Origin: Aeromicrobium sp. PE09-221
GTDB lineage: Bacteria; Actinomycetota; Actinomycetes; Propionibacteriales; Nocardioidaceae
Assembly (NCBI RefSeq): GCF_002174305.1
Contig: NZ_MIJB01000007.1
Span: forward strand, 1-64,000
DNA: 64,000 nucleotides
Direction: 5' to 3'
This document shows, piece by piece, positions 29,527-38,076 of this stretch; position 1 is the stretch's first letter; the number at the start of each line of letters is the position of its first letter. The notes beneath the pieces were generated by a model. It ran no database searches, was not told the origin of the DNA, and saw nothing but the letters and a program-made list of their open reading frames with translations. Both the position numbers and the translations under genes were made by a program.

Positions 29527-30518
29527 CCAGCCCATCGCTGTTCTCCCTCGAATCGGTATCGGTCCGCTTCCCTGTCGGCCGCCGACGTCATGTGACGGCT
29601 GTCGACCGGGTCAGCCTCGACCTCATCGAAGGGGAGACCCTCGGCCTCATCGGTGAAAGCGGATCGGGCAAGTCCACGGTGGCCCGCGCAGCGGTCGGTC
29701 TGGCGCCCGTCAGCGCAGGGACGGTCCGATGGCGGGGTCGGGACGTCGCCTCGTTCAGCGGCAAGGAGCGCCGGCGCTTCACGGAGTCCGTGCAGATGGT
29801 GTTCCAGGACCCGCACAGCGCCCTCGACCCGCGGCGCACGATCTTGCAGAGCGTGCGCGAGCCCCTGGACGTCATGGGCAGGGGCGAGAAGCGCGAGCGG
29901 GAGCAGGTCGCCGTCAATGCGCTTGAGGATGTCGGTCTCTCGGCTCAGTTCCTCACCCGGTATCCCCATCAGCTCAGCGGCGGACAGAAGCAGCGCGTCA
30001 ACATCGCCCGAGCGCTGGTGACCGATCCGAAGGTGCTGATCTGCGACGAGTCCGTTGCCGCTCTGGACGTGGCGCTGCAGGCGGAGATCCTCAATCTCCT
30101 GCAGGACCTCAAGGCCGAGTACGAGCTCACCGTGCTGTTCATCAGCCACGATCTCAGCGTCGTCAGCCATGTCGCGGACCGGATCTGCGTCATGTACCTC
30201 GGGCGGATCGTGGAGCAGGCCTCCACGCCCTCGCTCGTCGGGCAGAGCCTGCATCCTTACAGCGAGGCGCTGCTGTCGGCGCAGCCGCTCGTGCACCAGT
30301 CATCATCGCACCGTCGCATCGTGCTCTCGGGGGACATCCCCAGTCCACTCTCGCCGCCACCAGGCTGCCGGTTCAGCACCCGGTGCCCGCACGTGACCGA
30401 GGAGTGCCGCACCACCGTGCCCGAGCTGGTCGAGATCAGTCAGGGTCACGACTCGGCGTGCCTGCGCACCGCCGATCTCTACGGCGTTGAGCGGCCGGCA
30501 GACCGGGAGGCGTCATGA
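29523..30518 (+). CDS. ABC transporter ATPase (DppF/OppF type), island I
   Basis: 331 residues. Walker A GESGSGKS (44-51), signature LSGGQKQR, Walker B VLICDESVAALD, in which the usual Pro after DE is Ser. The C-terminus has the oligopeptide-importer motif GCRFSTRCPHVTEEC. It is the second half of the heterodimeric ATPase and overlaps its neighbours on both sides by four bases. Order binding protein-D-F-B-C differs from the classic B-C-D-F arrangement and from island II. Confidence 0.92.
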   Translation: MTSPSLFSLESVSVRFPVGRRRHVTAVDRVSLDLIEGETLGLIGESGSGKSTVARAAVGLAPVSAGTVRWRGRDVASFSGKERRRFTESVQMVFQDPHSALDPRRTILQSVREPLDVMGRGEKREREQVAVNALEDVGLSAQFLTRYPHQLSGGQKQRVNIARALVTDPKVLICDESVAALDVALQAEILNLLQDLKAEYELTVLFISHDLSVVSHVADRICVMYLGRIVEQASTPSLVGQSLHPYSEALLSAQPLVHQSSSHRRIVLSGDIPSPLSPPPGCRFSTRCPHVTEECRTTVPELVEISQGHDSACLRTADLYGVERPADREAS

Positions 30519-31459
30519 GGATCCTGCGCGTCGTCGGCACGAGTGTGCTCTCGGCGATCCCGACCCTGATCCTGGCGACCCTCATCGTCTTCCTGCTCCA
30601 AAGGCTGATCCCAGGCGACCCGGCGGTCGCGATCGCCGGAGACTACGCGACACCGGAGAATCTGGCTCGGATCCGTGAGGATCTCGGGCTGGACGGCTCG
30701 CTGGTCACCCAGTACCTCACCTGGATCTCCGGGGCGCTCACAGGCGACCTCGGCACCTCTTATCAGACGGGCGAGTCGATCTCGGCCCTGATCATGCAGA
30801 GGCTGCCGCTCACGCTGATCCTCATGGTCTTCGCGCTGATCGTCGCGATCGCGATCGGCCTGCCTCTCGGCGTGATGTCCGCGCAGAAGGTGGACACGAG
30901 CTTCGACCGCTTCCTCACCACCTCGGCGACCTTCGGGATCGCGATCCCGAACTTCTGGCTCGGGATGATGCTCATTATCGTCTTCGCCCTCAACCTCGGC
31001 TGGTTCCCGGGGCCTGGCGGTGCGAGTCTCTCCGAGGATCCGGTAGAGGCGCTGCGGGGGCTGGTGCTCCCGGCCATCGCCCTCGGACTCGTCGGCGGCG
31101 CGGAGATCTGCCGGCAGGTCCGCAGCGCGATGGTGGAGAGCCTCAGCACCGACTACGTGCGGACCCACCGGGCGAAGGGCCTGCCGACCGTCAGCATCGT
31201 CTGGAAGCACGCGCTGAAGAACTCCAGCCTGCCCTTCGCCACCATCCTCGGCATCCAGGTCTCTCGACTCATCGGCAGCGCCGTCGTGGTCGAGGCCGTC
31301 TTCGGCCTGTCGGGGATCGGCTCGCTCGCCGTCGAAGCGACCAATCAACGTGACTACGGCGTGATCCAGGCGGTGGTGTTCGTCGCCGCCATGATCATCC
31401 TGTTGACGAATCTCATCGTCGACGTGTCCTACCGGCTTCTCGACCCGAGGATCTCCTGA
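30515..31459 (+). CDS. ABC transporter permease (DppB/OppB type), island I
   Basis: 314 residues with about six membrane helices. The N-terminal ATLIVFLLQRLIPGDPAVAI is the family hallmark, as are GDLGTSY and the cytoplasmic EAA loop ending TDYVRTHRAKGLP. It forms the channel with the following gene. Its ATG overlaps the previous stop and its TGA overlaps the next ATG, so the whole importer is translated as one coupled unit. Confidence 0.92.
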   Translation: MRILRVVGTSVLSAIPTLILATLIVFLLQRLIPGDPAVAIAGDYATPENLARIREDLGLDGSLVTQYLTWISGALTGDLGTSYQTGESISALIMQRLPLTLILMVFALIVAIAIGLPLGVMSAQKVDTSFDRFLTTSATFGIAIPNFWLGMMLIIVFALNLGWFPGPGGASLSEDPVEALRGLVLPAIALGLVGGAEICRQVRSAMVESLSTDYVRTHRAKGLPTVSIVWKHALKNSSLPFATILGIQVSRLIGSAVVVEAVFGLSGIGSLAVEATNQRDYGVIQAVVFVAAMIILLTNLIVDVSYRLLDPRIS

Positions 31460-32313
31460 TGTCCGTCATCGCCTCACGTGTCCAGGGCACCACGGCCCGT
31501 CGTCGTGCCGGTCGATTCTCGGTGTGGGCCAGCTACGCCATCCTGGGTGTGGTAGCCATCGTGGTGGTCTTCGCCGGCGTACTGTCACCGTCCTCGCCCA
31601 CGGCGCAGAATCTCGACGACATCCTGCTGCCGATGAGTGGCGCGCACCCGCTCGGCACCGACGATCTCGGTCGCGATGTGCTCAGCCGGATGCTCCACGG
31701 CACCCGAGTCTCGGTCCTCGCCGCGATGCTGGCCGTCGCGATAGCGGTGGTCATCGGTCTGCCGATCGGCATCGCGGCCGGGTGGGGCAATCGCTGGCTG
31801 GATGCGGGCATCATGCGGGTCGTCGATGCGGTCATGTCCTTCCCCGCCATCGTGCTCGCCATCGGCATCACGGCCACGATGGGGCCGAACATCACGAATG
31901 CGATGATCGCGGTCGGTGTCGTCCTCGCGCCGGCGATCATCAGGCTGGCGCGGGCGCAGACGATGACTATCCGTTCGGAGACCTATATCGAGGCGGCGCG
32001 GTCCTTCGGCGCGTCGGGTCTGCGGCGGATGGTCCTGCCGCACGTGCTGCCGAACATCATCCAGCCGATCCTGGTGCAGGTCGCGGTGCTCATGGGCTTC
32101 GCGCTGATCGCGGAGGCCAGCCTGAGCTTCCTGCAGCTCGGTGTACAACCGCCGAATGCCTCGTGGGGTGCGGTGCTCGCCCGTTCCTACACCTTCCTCG
32201 ATCAGGCCCCGATGCAGATCTTCATCCCCGGCCTGGCCATCGCGGCCACCGTCTTCGCCTTCAACATCATCGGCGATGAGATCCAGCGGCTGCTCGACCC
32301 GAAACGGAAGTGA
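31459..32313 (+). CDS. ABC transporter permease (DppC/OppC type), island I
   Basis: 284 residues with about six helices. The segments HPLGTDDLGRDVLSRMLHGT and the EAA loop YIEAARSFGASGLRRM are typical of DppC. It pairs with the upstream permease. A 101-bp gap follows before the biotin carboxylase; the gap shows a weak TTGACG but no clear promoter, so read-through is likely. Confidence 0.92.
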   Translation: MSVIASRVQGTTARRRAGRFSVWASYAILGVVAIVVVFAGVLSPSSPTAQNLDDILLPMSGAHPLGTDDLGRDVLSRMLHGTRVSVLAAMLAVAIAVVIGLPIGIAAGWGNRWLDAGIMRVVDAVMSFPAIVLAIGITATMGPNITNAMIAVGVVLAPAIIRLARAQTMTIRSETYIEAARSFGASGLRRMVLPHVLPNIIQPILVQVAVLMGFALIAEASLSFLQLGVQPPNASWGAVLARSYTFLDQAPMQIFIPGLAIAATVFAFNIIGDEIQRLLDPKRK

Positions 32314-32414
32314 CCCATGGGCGTGCGCAGAATCGAGACTTGCTCCCAGTCTGTCGATCACAGGGGCTCTCGATTGACGAATGGAGAGCACATCTCCGTC
32401 CAGGTGGTGGCGGA

Positions 32415-33740
32415 ATGAGCGTGCTGTTCATCGCCAACCGCGGTGAGATCGCCGCCCGCATCCAACGCACAGCTCGGTCACTTGGGTGGAAGTGCGCCGT
32501 CGCTCGCCCGGAGGTCGATGCCGGGCTGCCCTATGTCAGGGAGGCCGACATCAGCGTGCCGCTGGACTCGCCGCGGGCCTTCGGTGATGTGGAGACGATG
32601 GTCGCCGCGGCCGTGGCAGCGGGGGCGCAGCTGGTGCATCCCGGGTACGGCTTCCTCTCGGAGAATCCCGACTTCGCGCGGGCGGTGACCCAAGCGGGCA
32701 TGACCTTCGTCGGTCCTTCGGCCGAGGTCATCGAGTCGATGGGCGACAAGGCCAATGCGCGCCGGATCGCGCAGGAATCCGGTGTGCCGGTGACCACGGG
32801 CTCGTCGGGGCCCGTGGAGACTCTGGAGGAGGCCGGCGAGATCGCCGAGGTCATCGGCTTCCCGTTGATGGTCAAGGCGGTGGCCGGTGGAGGGGGTATC
32901 GCGATGGCGGTGGTGACCGAGGCGGCCGGCTTGGCGGCGGCGGTCGAACAGGTCTCCGGTCGCGGTGTCTCCGTCTTCGGTGACGGGCGCATGATCGTCG
33001 AGCGCTATGTCCAGCGGTCTCGTCACATCGAGGCGCAGATCATGGGGTTGCCGGACGGCCGGGTCATCGCGGTCGGTGAGCGTGATTGCTCGGTCCAGCG
33101 GCGCCACCAGAAGGTCGTCGAGGAGAGCCCTTCGCCCGCCCTCACCCTGGAGGTGCGCGAGCAGATCGCTCGCCGGGCCGTGGCGCTCGGCGAGGCCGTG
33201 GGATACCGCAACGCCGGCACCGTGGAGTTCATCTACGACCTTGATCGACAGGAGTTCTACTTCCTGGAGATGAATACACGCCTGCAGGTCGAGCACCCGG
33301 TGACCGAGGCGGTCCACGGGGTCGACCTGGTGGCATGGCAGCTCGCGGTCGCCCGAGGAGACAGCGAGATCCCGGAGGGATTCTCCGCGGCCCCGAGCGG
33401 ACACGCGATCGAGTTGCGGATCTACGCCGAGGACCCTGAGCGTTTCCTGCCCAGGCCCGGGGCGATCACCCGCTGGCAGATGCCCGATGGGGACGGGATC
33501 CGAGTCGATGCGGGCTATCGCGAGGGCACGACCGTAACCCCGTTCTTCGATCCGCTGATGGCCAAGGTGATCGGCTGGGGGTCCACGCGTGAGGAGGCGC
33601 TGGAGCGGACGCGGACGGCCTTGGCGCGTACGGCCGTCGAGGGGCCGGGCGTGAACCTGCCGTATCTGGCCCGGGTGCTGGACAGCGAGGCCTTCGCGAC
33701 GGGGAGCTATGCCACCGGGCTGGTCGTCGACGAGTCGTGA
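32415..33740 (+). CDS. Stand-alone biotin carboxylase subunit
   Basis: 441 residues: an N-terminal pre-ATP-grasp domain (FIANRGEIAARIQRTARS), ATP-grasp with the Gly-rich KAVAGGGGIAM loop (near 154), and EMNTRLQVEHPVTE (near 286) containing the catalytic and metal residues. The chain ends right after the biotin carboxylase C domain, with no biotinyl domain, unlike the ~600-residue fused alpha subunits common in this phylum. It should carboxylate the carrier at 23438 and possibly the one at 52802, since no other biotin carboxylase is in the window. ATG 32415 chosen; the frame is open back to 32310 in the permease. Confidence 0.9.
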   Translation: MSVLFIANRGEIAARIQRTARSLGWKCAVARPEVDAGLPYVREADISVPLDSPRAFGDVETMVAAAVAAGAQLVHPGYGFLSENPDFARAVTQAGMTFVGPSAEVIESMGDKANARRIAQESGVPVTTGSSGPVETLEEAGEIAEVIGFPLMVKAVAGGGGIAMAVVTEAAGLAAAVEQVSGRGVSVFGDGRMIVERYVQRSRHIEAQIMGLPDGRVIAVGERDCSVQRRHQKVVEESPSPALTLEVREQIARRAVALGEAVGYRNAGTVEFIYDLDRQEFYFLEMNTRLQVEHPVTEAVHGVDLVAWQLAVARGDSEIPEGFSAAPSGHAIELRIYAEDPERFLPRPGAITRWQMPDGDGIRVDAGYREGTTVTPFFDPLMAKVIGWGSTREEALERTRTALARTAVEGPGVNLPYLARVLDSEAFATGSYATGLVVDES

Positions 33741-33765
33741 GGATGCCACACCCCCCCCGACCCGT

Positions 33766-33825
33766 TGGCGGGGGCCGCGCACCTCTCGACCCGGCCGAGA
33801 CGTGCGTAGGTCACCGTCACCGCCA
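33766..33825. repeat. Palindromic repeat family B, copy 2
   Basis: GCGCACCTCTCGACCCGGCC followed by GAGACGTGCGTAGGTCACC matches the centre and right arm of the copy at 37712-37807. It lies between the convergent biotin carboxylase and TetR genes, where a terminator is expected. A run of eight C precedes it. Confidence 0.75.
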
Positions 33826-33882
33826 CCACCCCCGCGTCGACGGATCGCGCGACCGCGGGCCGCGCATGCGCCCGCTACTGGG

Positions 33883-34494
33883 TCAGCGGCGAGCGACCAT
33901 CCGGACGGCGAGTCTCGCATGGAGCTCGGCCATCTGGTCGGGTGTGGTGGCGCCGTCGGGGGAGTACCAGCGCACGAGGTCGATGCTGATCGACAGCAGT
34001 GCCAGCGCGGTGCCTTTGAGATCCTCGGCGTCGACGACGCCGGCGGTCACTCCCTCGGCCAGGGCATTCTGCATCTCGCGTTCGATGCCGCGACGGTAGT
34101 CCGCGATCTCCCGCCGGTGCTCGGGGATCAGCGCGTGGAACTCGTACTGCACGATGCGTCCGACCCGGCTGTTGACGGCGTGCCAGCGACTGAATTCGCT
34201 CACCATGTGGCCGATCCGCTCGATCGGATCGGTGCGCGCGGCGGCCGCCTCGCGGATCCGCGCGAGCGCGGCGCGGTGGCCGCGATGGCTCACCTCGAAG
34301 AGGAGCTCTTCCTTGGTGGCGTGGTGGACGTACACTGCGGCCGGGCTCATGCCGGCGCGCGAGGCGATGTCGCGGGTGGTGGTGGCAGCGAAGCCCTTCT
34401 GGGCGAAGGCCTCGACGGCGGCCTCGATCAGCCGCTCGCGCGTCGCGGCCGAGCGGGAGCGCGACGAGGGGGCTTCAGCGGTCATGGTGGACAT
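33883..34494 (-). CDS. TetR family transcriptional regulator
   Basis: About 203 residues. HTH: TTTRDIASRAGMSPAAVYVHHATKEELLFEV, close to that of the TetR at 22620 over the recognition helix (SPAAVY). The ligand domain contains VGRIVQYEFHALIPEHRREI. Several Met codons are possible (34497, 34494, 34485); 34494 is preferred for its GGGAG spacing. It is divergent from the acyl-CoA dehydrogenase, with a TAAGC-type palindrome between them. The similar recognition helices of the two TetR proteins fit their similar operators and could mean cross-regulation. Confidence 0.85.
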   Translation of the reverse strand: MSTMTAEAPSSRSRSAATRERLIEAAVEAFAQKGFAATTTRDIASRAGMSPAAVYVHHATKEELLFEVSHRGHRAALARIREAAAARTDPIERIGHMVSEFSRWHAVNSRVGRIVQYEFHALIPEHRREIADYRRGIEREMQNALAEGVTAGVVDAEDLKGTALALLSISIDLVRWYSPDGATTPDQMAELHARLAVRMVARR

Positions 34495-34514
34495 CATCTC
34501 CCAGGGATGGCATG

Positions 34515-34530
34515 CTAAGCAAGCGCTTAG
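34515..34530. promoter_or_regulatory. TAAGC-type operator, site 3
   Basis: CTAAGCAAGCGCTTAG lies between the TetR gene and the acyl-CoA dehydrogenase, 24 bp before the latter. It is the exact reverse complement of site 4 at 51187-51202, 16.7 kb away. Confidence 0.75.
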
Positions 34531-34553
34531 TAACCCCATTGCGAAAGAGCCCC

Positions 34554-35699
34554 ATGAAGCGAACCATCTACACCGACGACCACGAGGCGTTCCGCGAGTC
34601 GTGCGCCGCCTTCCTCGCCAAGAAGGTGCAGCCGCACGTCGAGGAGCACCTGGCCGGCAAAGGCCTCCCTCGTGACTTCTGGACCGCCGCCGGAGCCGAG
34701 GGCTTCCTCGGCCTGGAGATCCCCGAGGAATTCGGCGGCGCCGATGCCCGGGACTACCGGTTCAATGCCGTGTGGGCCGAGGAGCTCAGCAAGCTCAACG
34801 CCTCGATCTCGTCCTGTGTCGGCATCCACGCCGATATCACCGTGCCCTACATCGTCGACCTCGGCACCGAGGAGCAGAAGCAGCGCTGGCTCCCCGGCTG
34901 CGCCACCGGTGAGATCGTCACCGCGATCGGCATGACCGAGCCCTCAGGCGGCTCGGACCTGGCCGGGCTCAAGACGACCGCCGTCCGCGACGGCGACGAG
35001 TGGGTCATCAACGGCTCCAAGACCTTCATCACCAACGGCTACTCGGCCGACCTCATCGTGACCGCTGTGCGCACCGACCCCAGCAAGGGTGCCCGCGGTA
35101 TCACGCTGTTCGGCATCGAGGCCGGTGACGCGGGCTTCAGCCGCGGCCGCAAGCTCGACAAGGTCGGCCAGGAGGAATCCGACACGGCCGAACTGTTCTT
35201 CGAGGACCTGCGCCTCGGTGATGATCGCGTCATCGGCGAGCTCGGAGCCGGCTTCATCTCGATGATGAAGAAGCTGCCCCAGGAACGTCTGGGCGCCGCG
35301 GTCTCCAATATCGCCCATGCCAAGCAGATCCTCGCCGAGACCATCCAGTACTGCCACGATCGCAAGGCCTTCGGGCAGTCGATCGGCTCGCTGCAGCACA
35401 ACAAGTTCCTGCTCGCTGAGCTCGTCACCAAGATCGAGGTCGCCGAGGCGTACACCGATCAGGCCGTGCTCGCGCACAGCCAGGGTCAGCTCACCGCGAT
35501 CGACGCCGCCAAGGCGAAGTGGTGGAGCGCCGATGTGCAGAACGATGTACTCGACCACTGCGTGCAGCTGCACGGCGGGTACGGCTTCATGAACGAATAT
35601 CGCGTCGCCCGCGCCTGGCGCGACGCCCGAGTGACCAAGATCTGGGCCGGTTCCAACGAGATCATGAAGGAACTCATCGGCCGCGACCTCGGTTTCTGA
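34554..35699 (+). CDS. Acyl-CoA dehydrogenase
   Basis: 381 residues. This FAD flavoprotein introduces the alpha-beta double bond in acyl-CoA and passes electrons to ETF. AIGMTEPSGGSDLAGLKTTA and WVINGSKTFITNGYSADL are family signatures. The C-terminal WAGSNEIMKELIGR carries a Glu (E369) at the usual catalytic-base position of long- and short-chain types. ATG 34554 follows GAAAGAG; the frame is open upstream into the operator, so that start is rejected. First gene of a beta-oxidation unit with thiolase and SDR. Confidence 0.92.
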   Translation: MKRTIYTDDHEAFRESCAAFLAKKVQPHVEEHLAGKGLPRDFWTAAGAEGFLGLEIPEEFGGADARDYRFNAVWAEELSKLNASISSCVGIHADITVPYIVDLGTEEQKQRWLPGCATGEIVTAIGMTEPSGGSDLAGLKTTAVRDGDEWVINGSKTFITNGYSADLIVTAVRTDPSKGARGITLFGIEAGDAGFSRGRKLDKVGQEESDTAELFFEDLRLGDDRVIGELGAGFISMMKKLPQERLGAAVSNIAHAKQILAETIQYCHDRKAFGQSIGSLQHNKFLLAELVTKIEVAEAYTDQAVLAHSQGQLTAIDAAKAKWWSADVQNDVLDHCVQLHGGYGFMNEYRVARAWRDARVTKIWAGSNEIMKELIGRDLGF

Positions 35700-35729
35700 G
35701 AACTCCGTCTCCACAGAAAGGGACAACTG

Positions 35730-36947
35730 ATGCCCGAAGCAGTCATCGTTTCCACTGCGCGTTCGCCGATCGGGCGCGCCGGTAAGGGTTCGCTCAAGGA
35801 CATGCGACCCGATGACCTGACCGTCCAGATGGTCGAGGCCGCGCTCGCGAAGGTGCCCGAACTCGATCGTCGCGACATCGTCGACCTCATCTGCGGTATC
35901 GGCCAGCCCGCGGGCGAGGCCGGTCACAACATCGCCCGCGCGGTCTCGGTGCTGGCCGGCATGGATCACCTGCCCGGCACCTCAGTCAACCGCTACTGCT
36001 CGTCCTCGCTGCAGAGCACGCGGATGGCCTTCCATGCGATCAAGGCCGGTGAGGGCGATGTCTTCATCTCGGCCGGTGTCGAGACCGTGAGCCGGTTCGG
36101 CAATGGGTTCGCCGACGTGCCGGGTACCGAGAACCCGCTCTTCGACGAGGCTCGCGCTCGTACCGCCGCACGCGCCGAGGGCGGCGCCGACACGTGGACC
36201 GATCCGCGCCAGAACGGCGACCTCCCGGACCTCTACATCGCCATGGGGCAGACCGCCGAGAACGTGGCCCAGCATCTGGGGATGAGCCGCGAGGAGCAGG
36301 ACGAGTTCGGTGTCCGCAGCCAGAATCTGGCCGAGGAGGGCATCGCGAGCGGTTTCTGGGCCAAGGACATCACGCCTGTGACCCTGCCCGACGGCACCGT
36401 GGTCTCCGCCGATGACGGCCCGCGCGCGGGCGTCACGATGGAGGCCGTCAGCAAGCTCAAGCCCGTCTTCCGTCCCGACGGCACCGTCACCGCCGGCAAC
36501 GCCTGCCCGCTCAACGACGGCGCCGCGGCTCTCGTGATCATGAGCGACACCAAGGCCAAGGAGCTCGGTCTGACACCGCTCGCGCGGATCGTCTCGACCG
36601 CCGTGACCGGTCTTTCACCCGAGATCATGGGCCTCGGTCCGGTCGAGGCGATCCCGGCGGCGCTGCGCCACGCGGACATGTCCCTGGAAGACATCGACCT
36701 GTTCGAGATCAACGAGGCCTTCGCGGTTCAGGCCTGGGGCTCGGCCAAGCAGCTCGGCATCCCGCTCGAGAAGCTCAACATCAACGGCGGTGCGATCGCC
36801 GTGGGTCACCCCTTCGGTATGACCGGTGCCCGCATCACGTCGACGCTGATCAACTCCCTGCAGTGGCATGACAAGCAGTTCGGCGTGGAGTCGATGTGCG
36901 TCGGCGGCGGGATGGGCATGGCCATGGTGTTGGAGAGGCTCAGCTGA
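35730..36947 (+). CDS. Acetyl-CoA acyltransferase (thiolase)
   Basis: 405 residues. Catalytic Cys C90 in NRYCSSSLQ, His in NGGAIAVGHPFGMTGAR and the second active-site Cys in ESMCVGGGMG are all present, so it should cleave 3-oxoacyl-CoA. The length and the loop between residues 130 and 170 fit degradative thiolases (FadA/FadI-like). It lies 30 bp after the dehydrogenase and overlaps the SDR start by TGATG. Confidence 0.92.
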   Translation: MPEAVIVSTARSPIGRAGKGSLKDMRPDDLTVQMVEAALAKVPELDRRDIVDLICGIGQPAGEAGHNIARAVSVLAGMDHLPGTSVNRYCSSSLQSTRMAFHAIKAGEGDVFISAGVETVSRFGNGFADVPGTENPLFDEARARTAARAEGGADTWTDPRQNGDLPDLYIAMGQTAENVAQHLGMSREEQDEFGVRSQNLAEEGIASGFWAKDITPVTLPDGTVVSADDGPRAGVTMEAVSKLKPVFRPDGTVTAGNACPLNDGAAALVIMSDTKAKELGLTPLARIVSTAVTGLSPEIMGLGPVEAIPAALRHADMSLEDIDLFEINEAFAVQAWGSAKQLGIPLEKLNINGGAIAVGHPFGMTGARITSTLINSLQWHDKQFGVESMCVGGGMGMAMVLERLS

Positions 36948-37699
36948 TGTCGGGACGCTTCGACGGCAAGGTCGCGATCGTCACCGGCGCCAGCCGGGGC
37001 ATCGGTCTCGGTGTCGCCGAGCGGCTCGTCGCCGAGGGCGCCAAGGTGCTCATCACGGCGCGCAAGGAGGACGCCCTCAAGGAAGCCGTCGCGCACCTGG
37101 GTGAGGACAAGGCGACCTTCGTGGCGGGCGCCGCCGATGTCGCCGAGCATCAGGACGAGGCCATCGCCACAGCGATCGACCGCTTCGGCGGGCTCGACCT
37201 GCTGGTCAACAACACCGGCATCAACCCGGTGTACGGCCGGACCATCGAGATCGACCTCGCGGCGGCGCACAAGATCCTGGCGGTGAACGTCCTGGCAGCG
37301 ACGGAGTGGGCCCAGAAGGCCTATGCCGCGTCGCTCGGCGAGAGCGGCGGGGCGATCGTCAACATCGCCTCGGTCGCCGGCCTGAAGCCCTCCCCGATGA
37401 TCGGCATGTACGGGGTCTCCAAGGCCGCGGTCATCCGGTTGACGCAGGAGCTTGCGGTCGAGCTGGCCCCGAAGGTCCGGGTCAACGCGGTCTCTCCAGC
37501 GGTGGTCAAGACCCGGTTCGCCGGTGCTCTGTACGAGGGTCGCGAGGAGGAGGTCTCCGCCGCCTATCCGATGAAGCGCCTCGGCATCCCCGAGGACATC
37601 GCGGCCGCGGTCGCCTTCCTGCTGTCGGACGATGCGGGCTGGATCACCGGTCAGAACATCACCCTCGACGGTGGGCTCACCCTCACCGGCGGGGTCTGA
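36947..37699 (+). CDS. SDR family oxidoreductase
   Basis: 250 residues of the classical short-chain dehydrogenase fold: TGASRGIG cofactor loop, NNTG (usually NNAG), Ser in NIASVAG and the catalytic Y155-x3-K159 (YGVSK). In this operon it probably acts as the 3-hydroxyacyl-CoA dehydrogenase step between hydratase and thiolase. No enoyl-CoA hydratase is encoded here, so that step must come from elsewhere. It is translationally coupled to the thiolase. Confidence 0.88.
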   Translation: MSGRFDGKVAIVTGASRGIGLGVAERLVAEGAKVLITARKEDALKEAVAHLGEDKATFVAGAADVAEHQDEAIATAIDRFGGLDLLVNNTGINPVYGRTIEIDLAAAHKILAVNVLAATEWAQKAYAASLGESGGAIVNIASVAGLKPSPMIGMYGVSKAAVIRLTQELAVELAPKVRVNAVSPAVVKTRFAGALYEGREEEVSAAYPMKRLGIPEDIAAAVAFLLSDDAGWITGQNITLDGGLTLTGGV

Positions 37700-37711
37700 T
37701 CCTTCACCCGA

Positions 37712-37807
37712 GCGGTGGGCGGTGGGTTGCGCACCTCTCGTCCCGTGGGGCGGTGGTTTGCGCACCTCTCGACGGCTCTGAGACGTGCGTAGGCCACCGC
37801 CCACCGC
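37712..37807. repeat. Palindromic repeat family B, copy 3, with duplicated left arm
   Basis: The arm at 37712-37739 matches the complement of 37780-37807 at 24 of 28 positions. A second left arm (37748-37771) sits between them, so two alternative hairpins are possible. Copies at 20545 and 33766 have one left arm. It lies in the 377-bp gap between the SDR gene and FAS-I. Confidence 0.8.
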
Positions 37808-37816
37808 GAGAGGGTG

Positions 37817-37985
37817 CTAGTGCCCTGCGCCGAAAAAGTTCATCACCGCTTTCCGCCTTCTGAGCGGCGCTCCGCTGCGTTGACGTCGCTCGAAAGGCGT
37901 CCGAGCCTGCCAGCGCTCCGCCGCCTTGCGGAGCATCCCCTCAAGCGACGCCTCTCGGCAACAAGCTTCCGACGCAGGACACTAG
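37817..37985. repeat. Repeat family C, copy 1 (CTAG-ended inverted-repeat element)
   Basis: The 169-bp element begins CTAGTGCCCTGCGCCGAA and ends TTCCGACGCAGGACACTAG, which are near-complementary termini. Internally, 37915-37938 (GCTCCGCCGCCTTGCGGAGC then ATCC) is an exact match to 53826-53849 in copy 2 and forms a hairpin. No ORF of note. It looks like a miniature mobile element or a structured RNA. Confidence 0.75.
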
Positions 37986-38016
37986 CTCCCCCCAGGGTTC
38001 GATGTGAGAAAGAACA

Positions 38017-38069
38017 TGAGGAGAACCTCGCATAAAAGATGAGGAGTTCCTCATGTTTTATCGTACGAT
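38017..38069 (+). promoter_or_regulatory. FAS-I promoter with paired TGAGG operators
   Basis: The operator ATGAGGAGTTCCTCAT (38039-38054) is a palindrome over the -35 region. A weaker copy, TGAGGAGAACCTCG, lies at 38017-38030. The -10 TACGAT (38064-38069) is inside the perfect palindrome ATCGTACGAT (38060-38069) and ends 7 nt before ATG 38077, so the transcript is probably leaderless. The same operator type flanks the carboxyltransferase promoter at 51261. Confidence 0.7.
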
Positions 38070-38076
38070 GGCTCCT

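Noticed and set aside
37817-37985. CRISPR-like or tRNA-like interpretation of the repeat-rich gap before fas
   Set aside because: Only one copy of each arm pair at this site, no regular spacing, no spacers and no cloverleaf or acceptor stem. No CRISPR array or tRNA was recognised anywhere in the window.
38053-38076. Upstream ATGs (38053, 38068) as start of FAS-I
   Set aside because: ATG 38053 lies within the operator palindrome, and 38068 lies within the predicted -10 hexamer. A transcript starting near 38076-38077 would not contain either.
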